From Hymenobacter piscis (GTDB lineage Bacteria > Bacteroidota > Bacteroidia > Cytophagales > Hymenobacteraceae), in assembly GCF_018760735.1 (NCBI RefSeq), contig NZ_JAHHZN010000015.1, forward strand, positions 1 through 64,000: DNA of 64,000 nt, given 5' to 3'. The notes under the pieces are model-generated. The model saw only the letters and a program-made list of their open reading frames with translations. It was not told the origin of the DNA and did no database searches. Below are positions 55,602 to 63,267 of this stretch, piece after piece. The number at the start of each line of letters is the position of its first letter. The first letter of the stretch is position 1. The position numbers and the translations under genes were made by a program.

Positions 55602-55722
55602 AAGGTGAGGTGGTGAAATAGTGAGATGGTGAGTTTGGCGTTCCGTGGTCCTGTTTGCGCAAGCAGCGCAGCCTTTACCGACTAAACATCAAACTCACTA
55701 TTTCACCACCTCACCATTTCAC
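55602..55722. repeat. intergenic inverted repeat, TGGTGAAATAGTGAG family
   Basis: Arms 55602-55636 and 55690-55722 are inverted copies that share GGTGGTGAAATAGTGAG. The left arm begins directly after the guaA stop. Related single-arm pieces lie at 26787 and 32378. Confidence 0.92.
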
Positions 55723-55732
55723 CGAATAAAAA

Positions 55733-55767
55733 AACCCGCTCCGGCGCAAGCCGAAGCGGGTTTTTTT
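55733..55767. terminator. bidirectional terminator between guaA and tRNA-Leu
   Basis: AACCCGCT pairs with AGCGGGTT, with an inner CGG/CCG pair, and there are T-runs on both strands. On the minus strand it ends the tRNA transcript. Confidence 0.9.
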
Positions 55768-55774
55768 ATTGAAG

Positions 55775-55856
55775 TGCGCGCGGGGAGATTCGAACTCCCA
55801 CACCCGAAGGCACCACCCCCTCAAGATGGCGTGTCTACCAGTTTCACCACGTGCGC
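55775..55856 (-). tRNA. tRNA-Leu (GAG)
   Basis: On the minus strand the acceptor stem starts with GCGCACG. The D-arm with GGTAGACACG, the anticodon stem CCATC/GGTGG with loop TTGAGGG (anticodon GAG), a long variable arm (GCCTTCGGGT) and the T-arm GGGAGTTCGAATCTCCC follow. The long variable arm is typical of leucine tRNA. The acceptor stem has one A-C mismatch by eye. CCA is not encoded. Confidence 0.95.
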
Positions 55857-56113
55857 TGATGACGGCTAGCACTCCTTTTACTAAGCGAAGGCCGAAGCTT
55901 TCGGATTCACTGAGGCGGCGAATCGATGACAAAAGTAGAGGGTTGCCGGCAAGGGTGCAAGTAGGACGCTGCTTTTTCCGCGTTTATCGGCCGCACATTT
56001 CGGTTTCGCACTCATTGTCAGCGGTAAAAATTTCATCTTTCATTCACACAGGCAGCCGGATCTTGCCGGCAAGTGCACTCCCGTCCCTCTTTTTCCCCCT
56101 TGCCCGTTGTTCC

Positions 56114-56590
56114 ATGACACCTCCCCTCGCTCCTACCTCGCGGCCCGCCAAGTCCGCTAACTTCTTTGCCCGCTTTGCCGGTGTGGTTACCACCTGGTCG
56201 GGCTCCACGGCAGCCTTCTGCCTGGCAGCGGGCGTAGTGGGCGTCTGGGCCCTTACCGGGCCGCTGTTCGGGTATTCTGAAACCTGGCAGCTGGTCATCA
56301 ACACGGGCACCACCATCGTCACGTTTCTGATGGTATTCCTGATTCAGCGGGCCCAGAACAAGGATTCTTTGGTACTGCACCTCAAGCTCAACGAGCTGCT
56401 GGCGGCCCACAAGGGGGCCAGCAACCGGCTCATCAACGCCCAGGACTTCTCGGAGGAGGAAATCAACCTGCTCCACGGCTACTTTTGCCTGCTCGCGGCC
56501 AAGGCCAAGCAGGACCACGACCTGGGCCGCACCCACTCAGTGGAAGAAGCCGAAGTAAACCACCAGGAAAAGAAACGCGCCCACCGCTAG
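56114..56590 (+). CDS. low-affinity iron permease family protein (Fet4-like)
   Basis: A 158-residue membrane protein. Two hydrophobic segments (AAFCLAAGVVGVWALTGPLF near 35 and TWQLVINTGTTIVTFLMVFL near 60) and LIQRAQNKDS near 80 match the small bacterial proteins grouped with low-affinity iron permease. Only the group is clear; transport has not been shown for this form. ATG 56114 gives a normal N-terminus. It lies next to dps and a VIT-family gene. Confidence 0.83.
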   Translation: MTPPLAPTSRPAKSANFFARFAGVVTTWSGSTAAFCLAAGVVGVWALTGPLFGYSETWQLVINTGTTIVTFLMVFLIQRAQNKDSLVLHLKLNELLAAHKGASNRLINAQDFSEEEINLLHGYFCLLAAKAKQDHDLGRTHSVEEAEVNHQEKKRAHR

Positions 56591-56608
56591 CAGGCGGGAC
56601 TACAAAAA

Positions 56609-56641
56609 AGCCGGCCCTTTCCCGTAGGGAAGAGGCCGGCT
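56609..56641 (-). terminator. terminator of the Dps gene
   Basis: AGCCGGCC pairs with GGCCGGCT, with an inner CTTTCCC/GGGAAG pair. On the minus strand it is followed by TTTTTT. Confidence 0.85.
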
Positions 56642-56662
56642 GTAACGCATAGAGGGGGCCAA

Positions 56663-57316
56663 CTACTCGGCGCGGGCCAGCGGGGTGTTCACCACGTGCT
56701 CCGACACGAACCACACCTGCAGTTCGTTGGTGCGCATCACGTCGCTTACCACCACGTCGTTGGTACCGTCGTCACCGGCCTCGTCGGCGGCTTTGGCGTA
56801 CTCGTGGCAGTTTTTTAGGATGATCTGGTGGGCTTCCAGCAGGCGCGAAACCTGTACGGGGGCTTCTTCCCGGTCGCGGGGCGGGCGCGGGATGCTGGTC
56901 ATCTCGGCCACGTCGGCGGCCATGGCCACGGCTACCCCACCCAGAATCTGGATGCGTTCCGCAATGGTATCGACCAGGGCGCTCTGCTCCTCGTAGTGCT
57001 TATCGTAGAGCAGGTGAAGCTGGTAAAACGTAGGGCCCACTACCTGCCAGTGATGCTTCTTGTAGAGGTCGCGCAGGCTGATGGTATCGGCCAGCAACTG
57101 GTTGAGCTGACCCACGCTCTGCTGACGGGTTTTTTCGTCGAGGCCAATGGGCAGGCGCTGCGACACGGTGCCGAACTTCTGGAGCGGGGCGGGCGCGTTG
57201 AACTGCTGGTTCAGGATGGGCTGCACGCTGGGCGCGGGCCGGCCGGCAGCGGCAGTGGATTTCTTGGGAGCGGCTTTTTCAGCAGCCGGCGCTGATTTGG
57301 CGGTGGTTTTGGCCAT
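56663..57316 (-). CDS. dps: Dps-family ferritin with lysine/alanine-rich N-terminal tail
   Basis: A 217-residue Dps-like protein that stores iron and protects DNA. The ferroxidase-site residues lie in KKHHWQVVGPTFYQLHLLYDKHYEEQ (described by position, about residues 85-110, with His and Asp/Glu ligands). The first 30 residues are rich in Lys, Ala and Pro (KTTAKSAPAAEKAAPKKS), a histone-like tail that could bind DNA. It is divergent from the VIT-family gene, with an inverted repeat between them. Confidence 0.92.
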   Translation of the reverse strand: MAKTTAKSAPAAEKAAPKKSTAAAGRPAPSVQPILNQQFNAPAPLQKFGTVSQRLPIGLDEKTRQQSVGQLNQLLADTISLRDLYKKHHWQVVGPTFYQLHLLYDKHYEEQSALVDTIAERIQILGGVAVAMAADVAEMTSIPRPPRDREEAPVQVSRLLEAHQIILKNCHEYAKAADEAGDDGTNDVVVSDVMRTNELQVWFVSEHVVNTPLARAE

Positions 57317-57390
57317 GATTGCGAAAGGAACAGAAATGTCAGAAAGGAATTCAGTAGGCAGCCAGCTGAGCGGTGCCCGCTGGTGTTGCT

Positions 57391-57416
57391 ACCTTACGCA
57401 GAAAAGGTGCGTAGGT
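57391..57416. promoter_or_regulatory. possible operator between dps and VIT gene
   Basis: ACCTTACGCA (57391-57400) and TGCGTAGGT (57408-57416) form an inverted repeat with one bulged base, centred about 50 nt upstream of the VIT-family ATG. It has the size of a dimeric repressor site. Confidence 0.35.
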
Positions 57417-57454
57417 TAACCGTACCACCTGCCTTTTGGCCCTCCGCCTCCCGT

Positions 57455-58159
57455 ATGCAGCACGTTCATCCGCACCCCGAAGACCACCTGACCAGCTCGG
57501 CCATGCTACAGGATATCGTCATTGGCCTCTCCGACGGGCTGACCGTGCCCTTCGCCCTGGCCGCCGGCCTGAGTGGGGCCGTCGCCTCCTCGGCCCTCGT
57601 GATTACGGCCGGACTGGCCGAAATCGTCGCCGGCTCCATTGCCATGGGCTTGGGCGGCTACCTGGCCGGCCGCACCGAAGTGGAGCACTACGAGGCCGAA
57701 CTGCAGCGCGAGTACCAGGAAGTGCACGACGTGCCCCACGTAGAGCGGGCCGAGGTAGATGAATTGCTGGCCGAAATGGGCCTCTCGGAAGCTACCCGCG
57801 CCCAAGCCGTGCGGGAACTCACCGCCGACCCCGACCAGTGGGTGCGCTTTATGATGAAGTACGAGTTGGGCCTGGAAAAACCCGACCCGCGCCAGGCCCC
57901 CAAAAGTGCGGCTACCATCAGCGCGGCCTACGCCGTGGGCGGCCTGATTCCGCTCAGCGCCTACTTTCTGACCAGCACGCCCACCGAAGGCCTGGCCCTC
58001 TCGGCCGTAATTACGCTGGTGTGCCTGCTGATTTTCGGCTACCTGAAAAGCCGCCTGACCGGGCAGCCGCCCGTGCGCGGGGCGCTTAAAATGGCCGGTG
58101 TCGGGGCCCTGGCGGCCGGGGCGGCATTTGTGGTGGCCCGGCAGTTTACCGCCGACTAG
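57455..58159 (+). CDS. VIT1/CCC1-family iron/manganese transporter
   Basis: A 234-residue membrane protein. The family's first helix, LSDGLTVPFALAAGLSG (about residues 26-42), carries the acidic metal residue, and GSIAMGLGGYLAGRTEVEHYEAEL near 61-84 is the second conserved block. A cytosolic acidic region (about 85-140) may bind metal. Five membrane segments in total. It probably moves Fe2+ or Mn2+. ATG 57455 is the start that gives the HPHPEDH N-terminus. Confidence 0.88.
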   Translation: MQHVHPHPEDHLTSSAMLQDIVIGLSDGLTVPFALAAGLSGAVASSALVITAGLAEIVAGSIAMGLGGYLAGRTEVEHYEAELQREYQEVHDVPHVERAEVDELLAEMGLSEATRAQAVRELTADPDQWVRFMMKYELGLEKPDPRQAPKSAATISAAYAVGGLIPLSAYFLTSTPTEGLALSAVITLVCLLIFGYLKSRLTGQPPVRGALKMAGVGALAAGAAFVVARQFTAD

Positions 58160-58177
58160 CCGCTCCGGCCGGCGCGC

Positions 58178-58185
58178 TATCTTTG
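58178..58185 (+). promoter_or_regulatory. -7 element of the 58215 gene
   Basis: TATCTTTG, an exact TAnnTTTG match, 29 nt before the ATG. Confidence 0.65.
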
Positions 58186-58214
58186 CCGGCCCACCATTTA
58201 CTTTGCCTGGCCCC

Positions 58215-58643
58215 ATGAACGAAGCCCACCTCCACCTGCTGCTCAACCACACTCCCATTCTGGGCTGCCTGTTCGGGCTGCTGGTACTGGGGGCGGGCCT
58301 GGTGAAGGCCAGCCCCCCGGTTATCCGTACCGGCCTGATTACGGTGCTGGGCGCCGCCCTGCTCTGCCTGCCCACCCAGCTGACGGGTAAGGGTGCCGAG
58401 GAAGTAGTGGAAAAGCTGCCCGGCATCTCTCATCAGCTGATTGAAGCGCACGAAGAAGCCGCCGAACTGGGATTCTGGGCCCTGGAGCTGACCGGGGCGC
58501 TGGCGCTGCTGGCCCTGCTGCAAACCGGCCGGCAGCGGCTCTTCATCCGGCTGGCGCTGGCCGGCGCCCTGCTCAGTTTCGGGCTGCTGGCCCGCACCGG
58601 CCACCTCGGCGGCCAGATCCGCCACCCGGAAATCGGGAAGTAG
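58215..58643 (+). CDS. small membrane protein, DUF2231-like
   Basis: A 142-residue protein with about four membrane segments and an N-terminal HLHLLLNHTPILGCLFG that resembles the His-containing start of DUF2231 proteins, suggesting a heme or metal site. A conserved LIEAHEEAAELGFWALE lies in the middle. No function is known. It has its own promoter. Confidence 0.75.
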   Translation: MNEAHLHLLLNHTPILGCLFGLLVLGAGLVKASPPVIRTGLITVLGAALLCLPTQLTGKGAEEVVEKLPGISHQLIEAHEEAAELGFWALELTGALALLALLQTGRQRLFIRLALAGALLSFGLLARTGHLGGQIRHPEIGK

Positions 58644-58771
58644 CCCCGACGGCTTAGGGGATGGCGCCATCTCATCTGTCTTGCTGAGTAGAACCCACCA
58701 GTGGGTTTTACCACCGCCCGCCCGGTCGGCTTCTTGTCCTACCTAGTCACCACCACACGCATTGCCAGCTC

Positions 58772-59305
58772 ATGCCCTTTCCCTTTTTTGGTGATGATAA
58801 GTCCACGGTGGCCCGTTTGCTTTCAACCTTACCCCAGCAGGGCCGGGTAGAATGGATCGGCCTGCGACCAGCCCGGCGCGAGCCCGTGCGGGTAGTAGCG
58901 GAGGCCGAAGCCGAAACCGACCGCCATTTGCTGGGCGACCACGCCCGCCCGCGGCCCGGCGGCAAACGCCAGCTTACCCTCATCCAGCACGAGCACCTGG
59001 CGGCCGTGGCGGGCTTCCTGGGCCTGCCCGAGCCCCTGGATCCGGCCCGCCTGCGCCGCAACCTAGTCGTGAGCGGCCTGAACCTGCTGGCCCTCAAGAG
59101 CCGGCACATTCAGATTGGCGAGGAAGTGCTGCTGGAGATTACGGGCGAGTGCCACCCCTGCTCCCGCATGGAAGAGGAACTGGGCCCCGGCGGCTACAAT
59201 GCCATGCGCGGGCACGGGGGGCTCACCGCCCGCATCGTGCGCGGGGGAGTTATCCGTACTGGCGACGTGGTAAGCGTGGTCTCTCCACCAGCTGCTTCGC
59301 CTTAA
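58772..59305 (+). CDS. MOSC-domain protein
   Basis: A 177-residue MOSC protein. The core has LRRNLVVSGLNLLAL near 91, IGEEVLLEITGECHPC near 112 with the conserved Cys, and GHGGLTARIVRGG near 147. MOSC domains bind sulfur or molybdenum cofactor and carry out sulfur transfer; here only the single domain is present. The substrate is unknown. Confidence 0.87.
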   Translation: MPFPFFGDDKSTVARLLSTLPQQGRVEWIGLRPARREPVRVVAEAEAETDRHLLGDHARPRPGGKRQLTLIQHEHLAAVAGFLGLPEPLDPARLRRNLVVSGLNLLALKSRHIQIGEEVLLEITGECHPCSRMEEELGPGGYNAMRGHGGLTARIVRGGVIRTGDVVSVVSPPAASP

Positions 59306-59405
59306 TAGAAAAAAATCAATATTCTATAAACAATTAAGGAAAAGGCACTGATTATGAATCCATTCCCCGGCTTTATGCCGTAGGTATTCTCACTTGCCGC
59401 CAGCC

Positions 59406-59681
59406 ATGTTCCGTTGTTTGGCGGGTCTGCTACCGCTACTGCTCCTACTTCTTTATTGCCTCCCGCCCACACACCGGCCCGAGGTTTTGATCAGTTCTTG
59501 TGATGATAAACCCGCTCCGCACATGGATCCTGCTACCTGCACCCCCAATCTGGCGGCCACTGCCCTGGCTCTCCTGATTTTATCAGAATTACTGCCCTCC
59601 GCCGGCGTTTCCGTCTCGTGTCCTACTACCCCGGCTGCAGGCACCGATACTACGCCCGAGGCCTGGCATCGGCGCCCCTGA
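59406..59681 (+). CDS. small hypothetical exported protein
   Basis: A 91-residue ORF with a hydrophobic N-terminus (LAGLLPLLLLLLYCLPP, about 5-21), several Cys and a Pro/Thr-rich tail. No family is recognised. The codon pattern is not clearly coding, so it may be spurious. A stem-loop follows at 59728. Confidence 0.35.
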   Translation: MFRCLAGLLPLLLLLLYCLPPTHRPEVLISSCDDKPAPHMDPATCTPNLAATALALLILSELLPSAGVSVSCPTTPAAGTDTTPEAWHRRP

Positions 59682-59727
59682 GTTAAACCCAGCTTCTGCG
59701 GGCAGAACACCTTCTACCCAGCACCAC

Positions 59728-59769
59728 AAGCCCTCCGACCCGGATGAACGCATCAGGGCCGGAGGGCTT
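59728..59769. terminator. hairpin between the small ORF and rtcB
   Basis: AAGCCCTCCG pairs with CGGAGGGCTT around a 22-nt loop region. The T-run is short on both strands. Confidence 0.6.
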
Positions 59770-59811
59770 CTTTGGGGGGATTAAGGTAGTTGGGGGCGGC
59801 TTGCCAGGAGC

Positions 59812-61215
59812 CTACACGGCCCCTTCCATGCGCACAATGCGGGGCGTGAAGGAGCCCAGCACGTCTACCAGGCTCGTCTGACTCTGCATTACGGCCCGGA
59901 TGTCCTTGTAGGCCTGGGGCGCTTCGTCGAGGCCGCCGCCGAGTAGTTCCACCTGGTGCTGGCGCAGGAACCGGCGCAGGTCGGCCTCGCCCAGTTCCGT
60001 TTTGGCCCGGGTGCGCGACATCGCCCGGCCGGCTCCGTGGGAGGCCGAGCTCAGCGAGCTGGCCTCGCCCCGCCCCCGCACGATAAACCCGGGAGCCGTC
60101 ATCGAGCCGGGAATGATGCCCAGCACGCCCGCCCCGGCCGGCGTAGCGCCCTTGCGGTGCACCACCACCTCCCGGCCGTCGGCCAGGTGCTCCTTCCAGG
60201 CGAAGTTGTGGTGGTTCTCGACTTTGGCCAGAGGTTTTTCGCCCAACGCCCTGGCCAGCCGGTGATGAATCTGGTGGTGGCAGGCCGAGGCGTAGTCGCC
60301 GGCCAGGTTCATGGCGGCCCAGTACTCCTGGCCGGCTTCGGTTTCGAGGCCGAGCCAGGCCAGGTGCTGGGCTTCGGCGGGCAGCTGGCAAACGTCTTTA
60401 GCCAGCTTGGTATAATGATTGGCGACGCTGGCCCCCAGCCCCCGGGAACCGGAGTGTGAGAGCAGGCCCAGGTACTGGCCCGGGGCCACGCCCAGCTCAT
60501 TGGCGGGGTCGGTGATGTCGACCACGCCCCACTCCACGAAGTGGTTGCCCCCGCCCGAGGAGCCGATTTGCGCGGCCGCCGTATCCAGCTTGTTGCGCAG
60601 GAAGGGAATATCCTGAAACTCGCTGCGGCTCAGCACCGCGTGGTCGAGGTGCTGGCCGTGGCGGAACACGTCGCGCCCCCCGAACCGGGTGTTGTCGAGC
60701 AGCAGCTTACGCAGCTCCGGCACCCGCTGCTCCAGATGCTTGGGCGGCAGCGCAAACACCGACAGGGCCATCCGGCAGCCGATGTCCACGCCTACGGCGT
60801 AAGGAATTACGGCGTTATCGGTGGCCAGTACGCCCCCGATGGGCAGGCCGTAGCCGTGGTGGGCATCGGGCATGAGGGCCCCGGCCACGGTGACGGGCAG
60901 CTTCATGGCCGTTTCCATCTGATGAATAGCCCCCGGCTCGATGTGCTCGGCCCCGAATACGGCGTAGTCCTTGCGCTCGGACAAGGCGATGTGGCGGCTG
61001 GGAGCGGGCAGCAGCGCGGCAGCCGTATGGCTCCAGTCGAGGTGGGTGAGGAAGTTGGCGGGGGCGTCGAGCAGGGCCCGCAGCAGCCCCAGCTGGTCGG
61101 TTTGGGAGAGACGCCTGAGGTGTTTGCGCTGCAATTGGGCCAGCGCCAGCCCAATGGCCCGACCTTCCGGGAAGCCCAGTTGGCGAAGGTCGTTGCCACG
61201 TAGTTGAGAAGCCAT
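59812..61215 (-). CDS. rtcB: RtcB-family RNA ligase
   Basis: A 467-residue GTP- and Mn-dependent ligase that joins 2',3'-cyclic phosphate or 3'-phosphate ends to 5'-OH ends. Metal ligands and catalytic residues are in place: Cys147 in VDIGCRM, GSSGGGNHF (218-226), HSGSRGLG (253-261), HRKGATPA (353-360), and the guanylylated His393 in SHGAGRAMSR. An arginine replaces the glycine that follows the Cys in E. coli. It shares the minus strand with a PARG gene upstream (155 bp apart). Confidence 0.94.
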   Translation of the reverse strand: MASQLRGNDLRQLGFPEGRAIGLALAQLQRKHLRRLSQTDQLGLLRALLDAPANFLTHLDWSHTAAALLPAPSRHIALSERKDYAVFGAEHIEPGAIHQMETAMKLPVTVAGALMPDAHHGYGLPIGGVLATDNAVIPYAVGVDIGCRMALSVFALPPKHLEQRVPELRKLLLDNTRFGGRDVFRHGQHLDHAVLSRSEFQDIPFLRNKLDTAAAQIGSSGGGNHFVEWGVVDITDPANELGVAPGQYLGLLSHSGSRGLGASVANHYTKLAKDVCQLPAEAQHLAWLGLETEAGQEYWAAMNLAGDYASACHHQIHHRLARALGEKPLAKVENHHNFAWKEHLADGREVVVHRKGATPAGAGVLGIIPGSMTAPGFIVRGRGEASSLSSASHGAGRAMSRTRAKTELGEADLRRFLRQHQVELLGGGLDEAPQAYKDIRAVMQSQTSLVDVLGSFTPRIVRMEGAV

Positions 61216-61370
61216 GTTTTGTTGGTTAGTAGTGGAGGGTGGAATCTGGCAACTGGCGCCGGCAGCCGGGAGTCGCGCAGACTACTGCCGCCGGACATCA
61301 CCGGGCACTTGCCGGCCATCATCGAACGCCCGTTATGCATTGAAAATCAGCAAACGGAAGCTCTCGTCTC

Positions 61371-62246
61371 TCAGACCGAAGCGGCCGTCAGGGGTTGTAA
61401 CGCCTGTTCGAAGGCCTGTAGAGTGTGGTGGGGCGGCTTGGGGTCGAAAATGGCGAAGTCGAGGCGGCGGAAGCGGGTGCGGATGCCCGGCTCGGCGAGA
61501 ACTTCGGCAAAGAGCCGGGCCACCTGGGCGGGGTCGTTGCCGAACACGCCGCAGCCCCAGGCCCCCAACACCAGCGCTTCCGTACCGTGGCGGGCCGCCG
61601 CCGCCAGCACCAGGCGCAGGCGCTGGCGCATAAACGGCTCCAGCTGCGGCAGCAGCTCCGGCGAGTTGCGGCGCAGGGCTCCGGCATTAACGGCCGGAGC
61701 CGTAATGATATCGAGCGGAAACGGCCGGGGCAGCCACTCGCCGGCCTCGCCCCGAAATACGGGCACGGCGGGAGAGTACACCAGATAGTCGCTGTACAGC
61801 CCCGTACTGCCGGGGCGGCTGTTGTGGGCATAAAGCTGGGGAAACTGCGTCAGGCAGGGATAAAGACCCGAGGAGCGGGCCAGACTTTCTTCCTGGGCCT
61901 GACTGCCCCCCCGAAATCCGCCCCCGGGGTTTCGGGCCGAGGCGAAGTTGAGGCAGCCCACCCGCCCGAATTGCTGCCGGAGGCGGGCGGCGGCTTCGAG
62001 AGTAGTGGCCGGGTACACCCGCAGCTCGGCCGCCGTGGTGCCCGGGGCACTCAGCTCGGTCAGCAGTTCCGCGCCTTCATCGGGCGGGTAGAGGCGGCTG
62101 CCGGCTTCGGCGGCGCGCTGCCAACCGGTGAGCTCGACGTACACGCCCAGGGCCGACTCGTAGCCGCCCTGGCTGAGCGCGTCGAGCGTAGTGGAAGCAA
62201 TGGCTTGGCGGATTTCGCGGTTCATTTCGCGGTTCATGGGATTCAT
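61371..62246 (-). CDS. bacterial-type poly(ADP-ribose) glycohydrolase (TIGR02452 family)
   Basis: A 291-residue macrodomain-like PARG. The signature is GGG at 108-110 and QEE at 118-120, with the catalytic Glu inside. Further features are SDYLVYSPAVPVF near 151 and LVLGAWGCGVFGNDP near 225. The family removes ADP-ribose polymers or ADP-ribose from targets. Three in-frame ATGs (62246, 62237, 62225) stand in a 12-nt direct repeat (ATGAACCGCGAA twice), so the true start is uncertain. It lies upstream of rtcB on the same strand. Confidence 0.9.
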   Translation of the reverse strand: MNPMNREMNREIRQAIASTTLDALSQGGYESALGVYVELTGWQRAAEAGSRLYPPDEGAELLTELSAPGTTAAELRVYPATTLEAAARLRQQFGRVGCLNFASARNPGGGFRGGSQAQEESLARSSGLYPCLTQFPQLYAHNSRPGSTGLYSDYLVYSPAVPVFRGEAGEWLPRPFPLDIITAPAVNAGALRRNSPELLPQLEPFMRQRLRLVLAAAARHGTEALVLGAWGCGVFGNDPAQVARLFAEVLAEPGIRTRFRRLDFAIFDPKPPHHTLQAFEQALQPLTAASV

Positions 62247-62749
62247 GGGAATAGAGTAAGTTGATCAGGAAATTATCGGGCCTGAACCCGGGAGTGACGC
62301 CGCTTTTCTGGTTTCAAAAGTCACTCCCGGGGCCGCCGTCTGGTCACGTAGGATAGCGCAGTAAAGAGAATAAAACACCTGTTGACTGAGACGCTACGCT
62401 GGCATTATCAGCCTTCCATCCCACGTCGTCTTTCAATAAAAAAATACCTCACATATTCCTTCAGGAGAGCTATTTGTTTTTAATATAAATAAAAATGGCG
62501 ACGTATTTTTTTGGGTAATAGTTTCCCTTATTCGTATTTTCCAACGAACAATTTCAGCAGCAGAAAAACAACCGGGGCACCGTCAGCTGCCGTGCTTCTG
62601 CAGCAGACGAAAGAAGGCCACGTTACCCCTGAAGGCGCTGGCGGAGCGGAATACCAGGCAGACTGCGCCCGGAACGGGGCCGCGCCCGCAAGGGTAGAAG
62701 CAAGGAGGAGAACAGCATAGCGGGAAAATATTCAGCGGATAGACCAACA
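62247..62749. other. gene-poor region downstream of the small RNA
   Basis: AT-richer than the rest, with an AT-rich stretch at about 62435-62520. Short ORFs are present (for example 62511-62720) but none has a family, a good start or sensible codon use. No repeat or RNA signature was recognised. Confidence 0.5.
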
Positions 62750-62944
62750 AGAAAAACGCCCGAATCTGGCTGGATTCGGGCGTTAGCGGAAGCGAATAAC
62801 AGGTTTAAACCCTCATCTGCAAGCTGGCGCGCCGGACCCTGGCTGGATCTTTTGATCCAGTGAGCTGAGCATTGGCTGATAATCGTTGGCGTGGCGGCGC
62901 ATGGCGGAGAGGCGTTGTTGATTCGGGGCAGTTGTTGCGCTCGA
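62750..62944 (-). ncRNA. candidate small RNA or small-protein transcript
   Basis: A transcript of about 195 nt framed by an exact -7 element (TATCTTTG, 62958-62951) and a strong terminator (62755-62784 plus T-run). Inside is a perfect hairpin, CTGGATC/GATCCAG with an AAAA loop (62844-62861). An internal 29-codon ORF starts with ATG CGC CGC. The length suits a regulatory RNA such as 6S, but I see no family signature. The promoter region also has a TTG 21 nt upstream of the -7 box. Confidence 0.5.
62755..62784 (-). terminator. terminator of the candidate small RNA
   Basis: AACGCCCGAATC pairs with GATTCGGGCGTT around a 6-nt loop, with TTTTT following on the minus strand. Confidence 0.9.
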
Positions 62945-62950
62945 ACGGGA

Positions 62951-62958
62951 CAAAGATA
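62951..62958 (-). promoter_or_regulatory. -7 element of the candidate small RNA
   Basis: TATCTTTG on the minus strand, exact TAnnTTTG, about 7 nt before the predicted RNA start. Confidence 0.7.
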
Positions 62959-63267
62959 GCGGAGTTTATTTTTCAATTGCAATACAAAATCTTAATAATT
63001 TTTAAATTATTTTTTTTCATTCGCTTTAAATCCGATTTATAATCATAAACCACCCCGCTATTTACATCACGAAGCATTCCCGTCTTTTTATTCCCAATGC
63101 AGCCTGGCGGTAAACCACGCAGCAGTTGCTGCGCGGCAGCGTTGCCGGGCTGAGTTGCGCCACTACGGACTCCGGCCCGGCCGTCGCTTCAGGTGGGCGG
63201 GCCAGTGCTACCGGGCCAAGACCCGACGAAAACTTCCGGCCCCGGGGGCGCGTTCTGCCCTTGTTCT
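62959..63267. other. AT-rich intergenic region before the deacetylase-family gene
   Basis: Contains an AT-rich stretch (62970-63060) between the candidate RNA promoter and the next gene. It may hold promoters for both directions. No gene recognised. Confidence 0.5.

Noticed and set aside
62623-62982. 119-residue frame on the minus strand
   Set aside because: It starts upstream of the -7 element and runs through the terminator of the candidate RNA; codon use is not convincing.
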